This document shows, in pieces, positions 34,953 through 43,803 of a stretch of 64,000 bases of DNA (position 1 is the stretch's first letter; every line of letters starts with the position of its first letter). Source of the DNA: Bradyrhizobium sp. NFR13 (lineage in GTDB: Bacteria; Pseudomonadota; Alphaproteobacteria; Rhizobiales; Xanthobacteraceae); contig NZ_FOTP01000005.1 in NCBI RefSeq assembly GCF_900114605.1, positions 248,001 through 312,000 of the forward strand, in the 5' to 3' direction. The notes below the pieces were generated by a model. That model made no database searches. It saw only the letters and a program-made list of their open reading frames with translations, and had not been told where the DNA came from. The position numbers and the translations under genes were made by a program.

Positions 34953-36602
34953 TTACGGCGCAGGGATCGCAAGCAGGCTCGAAATGCTGCTGCCGCGGAT
35001 GTCGTAGACCTTGGCGAAGACGACGTCGTCGCGCTTGATCTCGGCAATCACGGGGGCGGTGAGGCCCTTGCAGTAGAACTCGCCGAGCGTCATCGCAAAG
35101 TCGGCCGACTGGCTGTCCCAGCCGATGGTGAAGTCGGGACCGAGGGCGACCTGTGCCGGACGCTGCGGGCCGCACACGGCGACCTTCCACTTGCGGCCGG
35201 CCGGCGGGCTTTCCTGGCGCTCGACGATCTGCTCGCGCAGCGCGTCGGAGGCCTGCTTCAGCGCAAGGCCCCAATAGTCCAGCATGTACAGCGCGTCGGC
35301 CTGGCGAACGGTGCCGGCGATGTAATTGAAGTGGGTGTACTGATACGGATGCAGCCGGATCATCTCGGCCGTCGGCAGCATCAGGCCGAAGGAGAACACG
35401 GCGACGGCAGCCGCCTGTGCGCCGCGATGATTGACGCGCAGCCAGTCCATCAGCGCCGCGAAGGCTGTGCCGCCGAGTACGGCCATCGGCGGGAGCACGA
35501 AGATGAAATGCCGGATGCCGTTATACAGCGCCGGGCGCTTCACCATGGCGATCACCAGCGGCAATGTGGCGGCAAAGGTCAGCATCAACAGGATGGTCTT
35601 GCGACGCGCGGGCACGGTGTCGCGCGACAGCGACATGATGGTCAGCGCGATGCCGCCGAAGGTGAGGCTGAGCAGCACTTCCGGAAGCTGCAGCGCGAAC
35701 AGCGTCGGCAGATAGGACCACGGCATGTCCGGCACCGAGATCATCGCGCCGTCGAACATCTCCTTCCACGGCTTCTCGAAGAAGTGCGAGAAGTAGGTGA
35801 GGGCACGCAGCGGATTCGCAGGCTCGAGGATCGACCACGGCCAGATCAGACCCATGACCAGATAGCCGAAAGCAAGGCCCGGCAGCAGCACGTAGAGGAC
35901 ATGCAGCAAGCGATGCGCACTCTCGCGGACGCCGTTGGTGCGCACATCCTCGATCCACAGGGGCATGAAGCCGATCACTGCGTAGATCAGCGTCAGGCCG
36001 GCGAGAATGCGGCAGCCGATCGCGCAGCCGGCGCCGAGGCCGAGGATCAGGACCGTGCGTGCCGACGGGTTCGGATATTCCTGCGCAAGGCGCACCAGCC
36101 CGAGCATCAGGATGACCATCGCCACGGCGAAAGGCGCATCCTTCGGGTTCATGAACATATGGCCGTAGAAGGTCGGGCACAGCGCCAGCAGCAGCAGCGC
36201 GGCGAGGCCGCCCACGGGGCCGGCGACCCGGCGGCCAAGACGCCAGGTGACGCCGAGGCCGATGACGCCGACGATCGCGCCGAGCAGGCGTCGCGTCTCG
36301 AACAGCTCCAGCGGGATGATCTTGTGCAATAGCGCCGCGGCCATGTCGAAGCCGCCGCCATACATGTAGAGGTTTGCAAACGACAAGGCGCCGGTGTCGG
36401 TGAAGCCCGATCCGTACATCTTCAATAGAAGATCGGCATATTCAGCGTGCGTATAGTCGTCCCATCCGAGTCCGTAGTCCCGGAAGGTGAAGCTTGCGAC
36501 AATACTGACTACGACAAGCGCCAGGATGGCGAGGTCGTCACACGTCCGTTCCACCGAGCGCCGTACTGGCGTGTCGATGGCCGCAGTCGTAATCGATGAC
36601 AT
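34953..36602 (-). CDS. Polytopic GT39/ArnT-like membrane protein
   Basis: 549 aa with about 10-12 hydrophobic segments, the first after a short cytosolic tail (MSSITTAAIDTPV). The first loop contains YGLGWDDYTHAEYADLL, the acidic DD/E motif typical of GT39/GT83 mannosyl- and aminoarabinosyl-transferases that use polyprenyl-phosphate sugars. The C-terminal ~120 residues are soluble. The acceptor (lipid A, O-glycan or exopolysaccharide) cannot be inferred. Monocistronic, with a ~350-nt divergent upstream region. Confidence 0.75.
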   Translation of the reverse strand: MSSITTAAIDTPVRRSVERTCDDLAILALVVVSIVASFTFRDYGLGWDDYTHAEYADLLLKMYGSGFTDTGALSFANLYMYGGGFDMAAALLHKIIPLELFETRRLLGAIVGVIGLGVTWRLGRRVAGPVGGLAALLLLALCPTFYGHMFMNPKDAPFAVAMVILMLGLVRLAQEYPNPSARTVLILGLGAGCAIGCRILAGLTLIYAVIGFMPLWIEDVRTNGVRESAHRLLHVLYVLLPGLAFGYLVMGLIWPWSILEPANPLRALTYFSHFFEKPWKEMFDGAMISVPDMPWSYLPTLFALQLPEVLLSLTFGGIALTIMSLSRDTVPARRKTILLMLTFAATLPLVIAMVKRPALYNGIRHFIFVLPPMAVLGGTAFAALMDWLRVNHRGAQAAAVAVFSFGLMLPTAEMIRLHPYQYTHFNYIAGTVRQADALYMLDYWGLALKQASDALREQIVERQESPPAGRKWKVAVCGPQRPAQVALGPDFTIGWDSQSADFAMTLGEFYCKGLTAPVIAEIKRDDVVFAKVYDIRGSSISSLLAIPAP

Positions 36603-36954
36603 GGCTATTGATAACCCGGTGTCCCCAATGGCTCGGCTTTAGCGCTCTTTGAGCCTCGTTTCCCCGGCATCGATATAGCGCACTTCTCTTTTGAAGTAAT
36701 TGAGAATTGTGGCTGAAGTTTCTTAATGCGTTGCAACAAACAGGACAAGGTAAAAGCTTTACCGTTTAGGGATAGATCGGCGCGGGCTGTCCCAAACCTG
36801 TTGTCTCCGGTGGAAGAAAACTCTCCGAAAACCTACCACCAGGCCGATGTACAAGGGATGAACGCAAAATCCCGTTTGGCGGTGCACGCAATATGACGCT
36901 ATCGTGGCACCCATGGCGAGACTCGCGAGTGGTCCGTCGAGGAGTTCGAAGACT
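36603..36954. other. Divergent promoter region
   Basis: No gene seen. It lies between the GT39-type gene (minus) and a proline-rich membrane protein gene (plus). GGTAAA-AGC-TTTACC (36749-36763) is a short perfect inverted repeat that could be an operator. Confidence 0.45.
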
Positions 36955-37818
36955 ATGAAATTGCTGCTGATTGCTGGGATCGGGGTCATTCTGGCGGGCC
37001 TTGCCGCGATCGGCTTCGGGATTCCGGTCAAGGAATTCGGCTTTGGCAACACGTTGATCCTGACCGGGACGGTCGGGGCGTGCACCGGCCTGATCATGGT
37101 CAGCATGGCGCTTGCGGTTCAGGAGCTGAAGAAGTTCCGGCCGCAGGAGGAGATCGATGAACCGGTTCCGTCGCCCCGGCTGCCGCGCCGGGAACTGAAA
37201 CTGCCACCGGTTCCGCCGGAAGGCGTCGAGGAGGCGGATGAGGCGCCTGCGCCGGCCCCGCTGTTCGGCCGCGACCAGCCGCCCGCGCGACCGGCCGTTC
37301 CCGAGCCAGGCGTTCCCCCGTGGCAGGACGAAGTGCTGCGCGACCGCGAGCGGCTTGCGTCCGCTGCCGCCGAGGCACCGGCGCCTGAAGAGCCGAAGCG
37401 TCGCAATCTGCTGTTCCAGTCATCGCGCCGGGAGCGGGAGAGGGCCGAAGCCGCTGCCGCATTCGAGGCGGCCATGCCAAAGCCGGAAACGCCCGTCGAG
37501 CAGCCGAAGAGTTTCGAGGATGCGTGGCCGCAGCCGGATCGGTCACGCTCCGACGCGATCCGTCGCGCCGCCCGGACGTCGTCCCCGCCAAGCGACAAGC
37601 TGCCGGATGCCGCGCTGATCCCGGATCGTTACGTTCCGCCGACGCCGGCCGAAGAGCCGCCGCAGGCACCGGACGTCACCGTGCTGAAATCGGGGGTCGT
37701 CGATGGCATGGCCTATTCGCTGTATTCCGACGGCTCCATCGAGGCGCAGATGCCCGAAGGCATGATGCGCTTCGCCTCGATCGACGAGTTGCGCGAGCAT
37801 CTCGATAACAGGGGCTGA
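36955..37818 (+). CDS. Two-TM proline-rich hypothetical protein
   Basis: 287 aa from ATG 36955 (MKLLLIAGIGVILAGLAAIG). Two membrane segments (about 1-22 and 33-56) with a short loop between, then a long Pro/Glu/Arg-rich cytosolic region (about 60-230) and a small C-terminal domain near 235-285 (SGVVDGMAYSLYSDGSIEAQ). Probably an envelope scaffold or interaction protein. The C-terminal segment is compact and acidic, and recurs in Bradyrhizobiaceae proteins of unknown role. The start gives the first TM immediately; longer frames add no signal. Confidence 0.65.
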   Translation: MKLLLIAGIGVILAGLAAIGFGIPVKEFGFGNTLILTGTVGACTGLIMVSMALAVQELKKFRPQEEIDEPVPSPRLPRRELKLPPVPPEGVEEADEAPAPAPLFGRDQPPARPAVPEPGVPPWQDEVLRDRERLASAAAEAPAPEEPKRRNLLFQSSRRERERAEAAAAFEAAMPKPETPVEQPKSFEDAWPQPDRSRSDAIRRAARTSSPPSDKLPDAALIPDRYVPPTPAEEPPQAPDVTVLKSGVVDGMAYSLYSDGSIEAQMPEGMMRFASIDELREHLDNRG

Positions 37819-37976
37819 CGCCGCTCAGCCCGTTGCCGGTCACTTTCAGCTGATCTCGACTAATCTTGCACGCAGAATGAAACCGGCGCGCTATACGTTG
37901 GTGTTGCCCTTGTGGCTGTAATACCCACATGATTGCCAAGTAAAGCGCAGCTCCAATCCTTGAAAGACGACGGACC

Positions 37977-38390
37977 ATGAACGACATCGCCGGCAAGAGC
38001 TTCATCGATCTCACGGCGACGATCGTGTCGGCCTATGTCGGCAATAATCCGACCCCGGCGAACGAACTGCCGTCGCTGATCGGTCAGGTTCACGCCGCTC
38101 TGGTGCGGGTGTCGAACGGCCGGCCGGAAGTCACGGCAGAGCCGGCCAAACCGGCGGTGTCCGTCAAGAAATCGATGACCGCCGAATATCTGGTCTGTCT
38201 GGAGGACGGCAAACGCTTCAAGTCGCTGAAGCGCCATCTGCGCACGCAGTACTCGATGACGCCCGAACAGTATCGCGAGAAGTGGGGGCTGCCGGCCGAC
38301 TATCCGATGGTCGCGCCGAACTATGCGGTGGCGCGTTCGCAGCTCGCCAAGAAAATGGGACTTGGCCAGCAGCGCCGCCGGCGCAAGTGA
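37977..38390 (+). CDS. MucR/Ros family regulator with degenerate zinc finger
   Basis: 137 aa. The MucR core [18 protein letters not shown] and '[23 protein letters not shown]' are intact, so it should be an H-NS-like repressor binding AT-rich DNA. In the Ros finger (C-x2-C/D-x9-H-x3-H-H) it has Cys74, Asp77 and His87, but the last two histidines are Gln91 and Tyr92, so classic zinc binding is probably lost. The N-terminal oligomerisation region is present. Start ATG 37977. Confidence 0.88.
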   Translation: MNDIAGKSFIDLTATIVSAYVGNNPTPANELPSLIGQVHAALVRVSNGRPEVTAEPAKPAVSVKKSMTAEYLVCLEDGKRFKSLKRHLRTQYSMTPEQYREKWGLPADYPMVAPNYAVARSQLAKKMGLGQQRRRRK

Positions 38391-38943
38391 TCTCGGCAAA
38401 TGACCTGAGCAAGAGACCTGAACAAGCGCGATCTGGGCGAGTGGTCCGGGCAAGTATTCCGCACAAGTAAAGCTAAGCAATAAAGTCAGGTTCCATTCGC
38501 CGGAACCAATATAGAACAAATCGGAGACGAAGAAAGTTCTATGTCAGGATGCGGGATACATCTCGCACCACGCGCTATTGGTGTCTGACGACACAGGCGG
38601 GCGATAGGTCAGCTTGGCGGGCATGACGGAGGACTTTCAAGCGGACGTTGACGCATCCAGCGCATCGATATCGTCCCGCGAATTCTCGATGTGATCTGTC
38701 GCATGACGGGCACGTGCCCGCAGATCGTAGCCGCCCAGGACTGCGATGAACTCTTCGCGCGCCCCGGTGCGGATCAATCGCAGTCGCCGCAGGAAACCTG
38801 CTTCATTTTATCATGCGCGCTTGACCGCATTCGGCGAAGGCATTGGCTCAATTGAATAAAAGCCCATGAAGGAATAAAGTCTAAAATTCTGCTTGCCGGA
38901 CCGTTCGGGATGTGAGCTTATTGTCCTAAATGGAGTCGCTCCG
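38391..38943. other. Intergenic 550 bp between MucR and DUF6456 genes
   Basis: No solid gene. GGTTCC-7-GGAACC at about 38490-38508 is an inverted repeat that could terminate mucR. A minus-strand fragment and a 26-codon frame are recorded separately. Confidence 0.5.
38544..38803 (-). pseudogene. Possible gene remnant, two short coding-like frames
   Basis: Minus-strand frame ending TGA at 38637 reads FLRRLRLIRTGAREEFIAVL and continues through RHATDHIENSRDD with ordinary protein composition but no good start codon (TTG 38777 is possible; an in-frame stop lies just upstream). Downstream, ATG 38624 to TGA 38544 gives a 26-aa peptide (MPAKLTYRPPVSS...). They may be pieces of one lost gene. No family recognised. 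Confidence 0.3.
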
Positions 38944-39540
38944 ATGAAGACATCCCGCAGCACCACCAAGCATCCCGACCACGTCGATCACCACCGCGCG
39001 CAGCATCTGTCGCTGGAAACGCGACAGATCCTCACCGAGGACGGCGTCGCCAGCGTCCTCGTCAATGACAGTGAAAGTCCGCTCGGCTGGCTGGCCCGGC
39101 GCAAGGGGCGCGATGGTCGCAGCATGATCAGCCCGCATCAGTTCATCGCCGGCGAAAAGCTGCGCGCCGATTTCACGCGCGGCAACATGGCGCCGCGCAT
39201 GACGGCGAACTGGGCTGCGCCGACCGGCGGCCGCCCGCGCGGGGCTGGCAGCAGTCCCGGCGAGATGACGGATATCATGATGACATCGCGCCAGCGCGTC
39301 AGTCAGGCGCTGGATGCCTGTGGGCCCGAGTTTTCAGGGGTTCTGATGGATGTATGCTGTTTTCTGCGCGGCCTCGAAGACATCGAGCGCGAACGCAACT
39401 GGCCGGCGCGCTCCGCCAAGGTCGTGTTGCAGCTCGCGCTGGATCGCCTCGCGCGGCATTACGGTTTCGCCGGTGAGGTCAGGGGGCAGCAATCGAAAGT
39501 ACGCACCTGGCTCGCGGATGATGCGGCGTTCGAGAGCTAG
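38944..39540 (+). CDS. DUF6456 domain protein
   Basis: 198 aa from ATG 38944 with GGAG 8 nt upstream. The N-terminal region carries ESPLGWLARRKGRDGR, ISPHQFIAGEKLRADFTRG and the C-terminal WPARSAKVVLQLALDRLARHYG, all typical of DUF6456. The arrangement suggests a winged/helical DNA-binding protein (inference). Probably cytosolic. Convergent with the sufE gene and interlocked with it at the stop codons (39537-39540, CTAG). Confidence 0.8.
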   Translation: MKTSRSTTKHPDHVDHHRAQHLSLETRQILTEDGVASVLVNDSESPLGWLARRKGRDGRSMISPHQFIAGEKLRADFTRGNMAPRMTANWAAPTGGRPRGAGSSPGEMTDIMMTSRQRVSQALDACGPEFSGVLMDVCCFLRGLEDIERERNWPARSAKVVLQLALDRLARHYGFAGEVRGQQSKVRTWLADDAAFES

Positions 39541-39965
39541 TTGGCCGCCGCCAGCGTCTCGCTGGCGTCCCGGCGGATACGCTCGACCATGGCGCGCAGG
39601 CCGTTGGAGCGTTGCGGCGTGAGGTGTTCCTTGAAGCCGAGTTCGTCGAACACCTTGATGGCGTCGGTGGCCAGAATCTCCTCGGCCTTGCGGCCCGAAT
39701 ACAGCGTCAGCAGGATCGCAATCAGCCCGCGAACGATATGCGCGTCGCTGTCGCCGAGATAGCTGAGGACCGGTGCGCCGTGGTCGCGGGCAACCTGGCG
39801 CGACAGCCAAACCTGGCTCGCGCAGCCGTTGACCTTGTTGGCGGCGGAATGTTCCTCATCCGGCATCGGCGTAAGGCCGCGGCCGAGCTCGATGACGTAC
39901 CGGTAGCGGTCGTCCCAGTCTTCGAGCAGCTCGAAATTATCGCGGATATCGTCAATCGTGGTCAT
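39537..39965 (-). CDS. sufE: SufE family Fe-S sulfur acceptor
   Basis: 142 aa from ATG 39965 (MTTIDDIRDNFELL). SufE takes sulfur from the cysteine desulfurase SufS and passes it to the Fe-S scaffold. The catalytic Cys is in KVNGCASQVWL, and the LEDWDDRYRYVIELGRGL start and the late KEHLTPQRSNGLRAMVERI helix are typical. It is not next to other suf genes, which is common for this copy in alphaproteobacteria. Interlocked with the DUF6456 gene. Confidence 0.92.
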   Translation of the reverse strand: MTTIDDIRDNFELLEDWDDRYRYVIELGRGLTPMPDEEHSAANKVNGCASQVWLSRQVARDHGAPVLSYLGDSDAHIVRGLIAILLTLYSGRKAEEILATDAIKVFDELGFKEHLTPQRSNGLRAMVERIRRDASETLAAAN

Positions 39966-40057
39966 CGGGACCTGCAAGTAATGTCAGGCCCTATATAAGG
40001 ACGAACAGCGCCGAAAGCGACCGCCGTTTGCGGTATTTATCCGCCGCAATCAGCCGT

Positions 40058-40459
40058 TCAGGGAGCTGCGGTGGGGGGCTGCCATTCGGCGGCGAGGTCG
40101 TCCTGGGTGAGCGTATCGCGCCGGGCCATGGCAACCGCGCTCTGGCCGGCACCTTGGTCTTCGCCTTCGCCGCCGATGGAGCCGGTGGTATCCGGCTTCT
40201 TCTCGGTGATGATCTGGTAGATTTTCTTCGCGCCGTCCTTGGCGCGCTCGCCGATCACGGTGGCGGCATGGCCGCCGACTTCGCAGGTGGCCGGCTGGCG
40301 CTTGCAGAATTGCGCCATGTCGGACATCGCCGCACTCGCAGCCGATACCGCATCGGACGCGCCGATCTGAGGCAGCTTGTCCGACTCTGGCGTCTTGTCC
40401 CTTGGCAGCAGCACGAGCACGAGCCCGAGCCAGAATGCCATGCGAAGCAGGAAGAACAT
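40058..40459 (-). CDS. DUF5330 domain protein
   Basis: 133 aa from ATG 40459 (MFFLLRMAFWLGLVLVLLP); upstream frames run into noncoding sequence. One membrane segment at the N-terminus is followed by a periplasmic region with DMAQFCKRQPATCEVGG, a conserved Cys pair, and 'KIYQIITEKK'. DUF5330, unknown function, alphaproteobacterial. Inner-membrane anchored. Confidence 0.8.
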   Translation of the reverse strand: MFFLLRMAFWLGLVLVLLPRDKTPESDKLPQIGASDAVSAASAAMSDMAQFCKRQPATCEVGGHAATVIGERAKDGAKKIYQIITEKKPDTTGSIGGEGEDQGAGQSAVAMARRDTLTQDDLAAEWQPPTAAP

Positions 40460-40868
40460 CGCGAACCCCGTTAGTCTCTTTGAACCGTTGCGATTTGTCG
40501 CAATTGGGATCGAAGTTAGCAGCCGTCGATAAACTGCAAGTATTTGCGATGCGGTTAAATCGATGAAAATTCGCTTCATTCGGTTTGGCGTAAATTTTCC
40601 ATTGATGAGCGGCGCGTGCGTTTTCCGACACGATGTTGGGGATGCACACTTTCGAAACCATACGGACGCCGCGATTGAAACGTCTCGTTCACCATCGTTG
40701 TCGAATGGAAATGCGAAAACTCCTCTTAAATCAGCACTTGCGCATTAGGCATGGCGATCGCGGCGTTCACTTTAGTGTTCGCTTAATGTCGCTCTGACAC
40801 GTTGGCGCAACGATAAAAGGAGGCGTTTCGGCGCGTCTGAGTTTGACGATCGAGCCGAAGCGAGAGCA
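40460..40868. other. Divergent intergenic region, no gene seen
   Basis: Between the DUF5330 gene (minus) and the histidine kinase gene (plus). AT-richer than its surroundings around 40550-40740. A 61-codon plus frame at 40563 has no domain and is not supported. Confidence 0.4.
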
Positions 40869-42713
40869 GTGACAGTATCGACCATCATTCGCGACTGCCT
40901 TGATGCCATGCTGCACCCTTCAGTGCGCTACGATGCGCTGACGAGCGCACGTCATCGCGCATTCATGGCGCCGCGTCTGCTCGGCAGCCTTGCAGCCTTT
41001 GCCGCTTTCCCTGTCTATCTCGTGCTGCGCGGCGCCCCGAGTGCCATCGAGGTTGCGGCCTTTGCCTGGTTGATGGCGCCGATCCTCGTTTCATATTTTC
41101 TGTCGCGCACCGGTCGCTATGAAAGCGCACAGGTGCTGTCGTCCATCGCACTCGCCAGCCTCGTGATGATGATGGCGATCTCCACCGGTGGCATCAATTC
41201 GTTCGCGGCGATCTGGCTCGTCGTGGTGCCGATCGAGGCGGCGCTCTCGGCTTCGCGCCGCATCGTTGCCTTTGCATCGGCGCTGGCGCTGTCCTGCGTC
41301 GGCATTCTCATCGCGCTGACCAGCCTTGACTGGTTGCCCGCATCCGAAGCCGGTGTCGCCGGCCATGGCGTCTTCATGGGCTTTGGTATTGCATCCGCCA
41401 CCATCTATGCAGCTGGTCTGGCCTTCGGCGCGGAGTCGCTGGCGCGGACCAGCGTCTCGCTGCTCTATGTCGAGGAAGACCGCTATCGCCTGCTGGCGCG
41501 CAATATGAGCGACGTGATCTCGCGCCATCGTCACAATGGCGCCGTGCAGTTCATATCGCCCGCGGCAGAAGCACTGGTCGGCACCCCGGCACAGCAGCTG
41601 CTCGGCCATGGCCTGTTCGATCGCGTCCATGTCGCGGATCGTCCGGCCTATCTCACGGCTCTGTCCGACGCCGCACGTGGTGGCGAAGCCCGCAGCGTCG
41701 AATTTCGTCTGCGCCGCGATGTCGCGCGCAGCAATGAGCGCCTGCGCCCGTCCGGGTCCGAATTCATCTGGGTCGAAATGCGCTGCCGGCCGATGGAGCA
41801 GGGCGCCGATATGTCGGTGCCTGCCAATGCCGATGTGGAAGTTGTGGCCGTGCTGCGCGATGTCACCGACCGCAAGCTGCAGGAAGAGGCATTGGCACAG
41901 GCCCGTGTCGAGGCCGAGCGCGCCGATGCATCCAAGACGCGCTTCCTCGCGACCATGAGCCACGAACTGCGCACGCCGCTGAATGCCATTATCGGCTTCT
42001 CGGACATGCTGGTGCAGGAAGAGCTGATGATGCTCGATGCAGCCAAGCGCAAGGAATATGCCCAGCTCATCAACGATTCCGGTCAGCATTTGCTGTCGGT
42101 GGTCAACGGCATCCTGGACATGTCGAAGCTGGAATCCGGCAATTTCGAGATTTCGCCTGAGCCCTTCGCGCCGCGTCCGGCGCTGATCAATTGCTGCAAC
42201 CTGCTGGCGCTGAAGGCGCGCGAGAACGGCATCGATCTCATCACCGATGCGCCAAAGGATCTGCCCGAGATCAATGGCGATCCGCGCGCGTTCCGGCAGA
42301 TATTGCTCAATCTCGTGTCCAACGCCATCAAGTTCACCGAGCGTGGTGGCAGCGTTACCGTGGCTGCTGGCGTCGAGGGATCGCGCCTGCTGCTGCGCGT
42401 CAGCGACACCGGCGTCGGCATTGCATCGGACGATCTCGCCCGCATCGGCGATCCGTTCTTCCAGGCTGGCAAGACCTATCAACGGCGCCATGAGGGCACC
42501 GGCCTCGGTCTGTCCATTGTGAAGAGCCTCGTCGGCATGCATGGTGGCGAGATGCAGGTGCAGAGCCGGATCGACGAAGGCACCACCATTACGATCGCGC
42601 TGCCGCTGGAATTCACGCCGCAGGCAGAGCGTGCCAGCAATATCGCGACCTTGAATCCTGTGGCGCGCACAGCGCCATCCGACCAAGCCCATCAGGTGAA
42701 GAAGAGTGCCTAA
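40869..42713 (+). CDS. Membrane PAS sensor histidine kinase
   Basis: 614 aa, GTG start 40869. Six hydrophobic segments fill the first ~195 residues. A PAS domain (about 205-345) follows, then HisKA with phospho-His365 (TMSHELRTPLNAIIGF) and HATPase (about 465-590) with LLNLVSNAIKFTERGG, DTGVGIASDD and GTGLGLSIVKSL. It autophosphorylates and passes phosphate to an unknown response regulator; none is adjacent. The next gene starts inside its last 8 nt, so the two are translationally coupled. The signal is unknown; the membrane part resembles DivJ/PleC-type sensors. Confidence 0.88.
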   Translation: MTVSTIIRDCLDAMLHPSVRYDALTSARHRAFMAPRLLGSLAAFAAFPVYLVLRGAPSAIEVAAFAWLMAPILVSYFLSRTGRYESAQVLSSIALASLVMMMAISTGGINSFAAIWLVVVPIEAALSASRRIVAFASALALSCVGILIALTSLDWLPASEAGVAGHGVFMGFGIASATIYAAGLAFGAESLARTSVSLLYVEEDRYRLLARNMSDVISRHRHNGAVQFISPAAEALVGTPAQQLLGHGLFDRVHVADRPAYLTALSDAARGGEARSVEFRLRRDVARSNERLRPSGSEFIWVEMRCRPMEQGADMSVPANADVEVVAVLRDVTDRKLQEEALAQARVEAERADASKTRFLATMSHELRTPLNAIIGFSDMLVQEELMMLDAAKRKEYAQLINDSGQHLLSVVNGILDMSKLESGNFEISPEPFAPRPALINCCNLLALKARENGIDLITDAPKDLPEINGDPRAFRQILLNLVSNAIKFTERGGSVTVAAGVEGSRLLLRVSDTGVGIASDDLARIGDPFFQAGKTYQRRHEGTGLGLSIVKSLVGMHGGEMQVQSRIDEGTTITIALPLEFTPQAERASNIATLNPVARTAPSDQAHQVKKSA

Positions 42714-43425
42714 AGCCAGTTCCAAAGCAACCAAGTCCAAACGTGGCCGTGCCGTCGCCATCGTCGATGAGCCCGCGGAGCGTGGCATTGTCCTGCGCGT
42801 GCTGCTGCACAGTCCGAAGGATCTGGTTGCCGGCCTGATCGCGTTCTCCGCGGTCAGCGCCATCATCGCCAATGCGATTTTCCTGCAGAAGGGCCATCAT
42901 CCGTCGCCGATGTTCGGCTCCAGCACCGTCGTTGCGTTTCCGGCGCCCGCGCAGGTCGCCAATCCGCTGCCCAAGCCGCGTCCGCTCGACGCTGCAGCGT
43001 CGGACACCAAGCTCGATTCCCGCATGCTGGATTCCAAACCGGTCAACAGCGCCAACGAGCCCAAGCCATCCCTCGCGGCCAAGCCCGTCGAGCAGCGCGC
43101 GGCCGATCCAGTTGGCAATCTCCTGAAGGCGCCGGCACCACCGGCGACCACGGGCGCCGTGGCGCGCCCGCCGGCGGCGATTCCGAACGCGACCCGCACC
43201 GATCCGCTCGGCGACCTCATCACCAATACGCGCCGTGTCGCCGCCGTTCAGCGTGCGCTCACTGAATACGGTTACGGCCAGCTCAAGCCGACCGGCAATG
43301 TCGGCTCCGATACCGCGGCCGCGATCCAGCGCTTCGAGCGTGAACGCAAGCTGCCGGTCACCGGCCAGGTGTCCGATCGCATGGTGCGCGAACTCGCCTC
43401 CGTCACCGGACGCGCGATCGACTAG
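42706..43425 (+). CDS. Membrane protein with peptidoglycan-binding domain
   Basis: 239 aa, GTG start 42706, overlapping the kinase stop by 8 nt. A basic cytosolic tail (about 1-32) precedes one membrane segment (about 46-64, LIAFSAVSAIIANAIFL). Then a Pro/Ala-rich linker, and a C-terminal peptidoglycan-binding-1 domain (about 180-235) with VAAVQRALTEYGYGQLKPTG, 'AAIQRFERERKLPVTGQVSD'. It faces the periplasm and may anchor to the wall. The overlap with the kinase suggests a joint function (inference). Confidence 0.8.
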   Translation: MPKASSKATKSKRGRAVAIVDEPAERGIVLRVLLHSPKDLVAGLIAFSAVSAIIANAIFLQKGHHPSPMFGSSTVVAFPAPAQVANPLPKPRPLDAAASDTKLDSRMLDSKPVNSANEPKPSLAAKPVEQRAADPVGNLLKAPAPPATTGAVARPPAAIPNATRTDPLGDLITNTRRVAAVQRALTEYGYGQLKPTGNVGSDTAAAIQRFERERKLPVTGQVSDRMVRELASVTGRAID

Positions 43426-43458
43426 CGCCAGCCCTGCGGCTGGCTTATCGTCGATTCT

Positions 43459-43803
43459 ATGAGATTGAAGTCAGCAATATGGGTGGCCGCATATCTGCGC
43501 CGCTGCCAGACCGAGGGCGTGTTCGGCGCCGTGCGTCGCCGCGGTGCGGAGGAGGCGGGCGCCGTGTTCGTGAAGGTCGCGCTGCTGGATGGCACCGCGA
43601 TGCTCTACACGCCGGCACCGCAAAGCGCCTATGACGAGAGCCGCCCGACCGATCGCGTTTTCGCGCCATCGCCGCCGCAGCCCGTCGAGGAGCGCAAGAT
43701 CGAGGAACGTCTGCAGAAGGAAATCTCGTTCGATCCCGACGTCTGGATCGTCGAGACCGAGGACAAGGCCGGGCGGCATTTTCTCGAATTGGCGAAGGGT
43801 TAG
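43459..43803 (+). CDS. DUF1491 family protein
   Basis: 114 aa. MRLKSAIWVAAYLRRCQTEG and AVRRRGAEEAGAVFVKV are the DUF1491 N-terminal signature, with the DVWIVETEDKAGRHFL end. Cytosolic, unknown function, lineage-typical. Starts 33 nt after the peptidoglycan-binding gene. Convergent with the DUF2336 gene with interlocked stops (43800-43803). Confidence 0.85.
   Translation: MRLKSAIWVAAYLRRCQTEGVFGAVRRRGAEEAGAVFVKVALLDGTAMLYTPAPQSAYDESRPTDRVFAPSPPQPVEERKIEERLQKEISFDPDVWIVETEDKAGRHFLELAKG

Noticed and set aside
41091-42872. 593-codon open frame opposite the histidine kinase
   Set aside because: Antisense shadow; the kinase frame carries all catalytic motifs.
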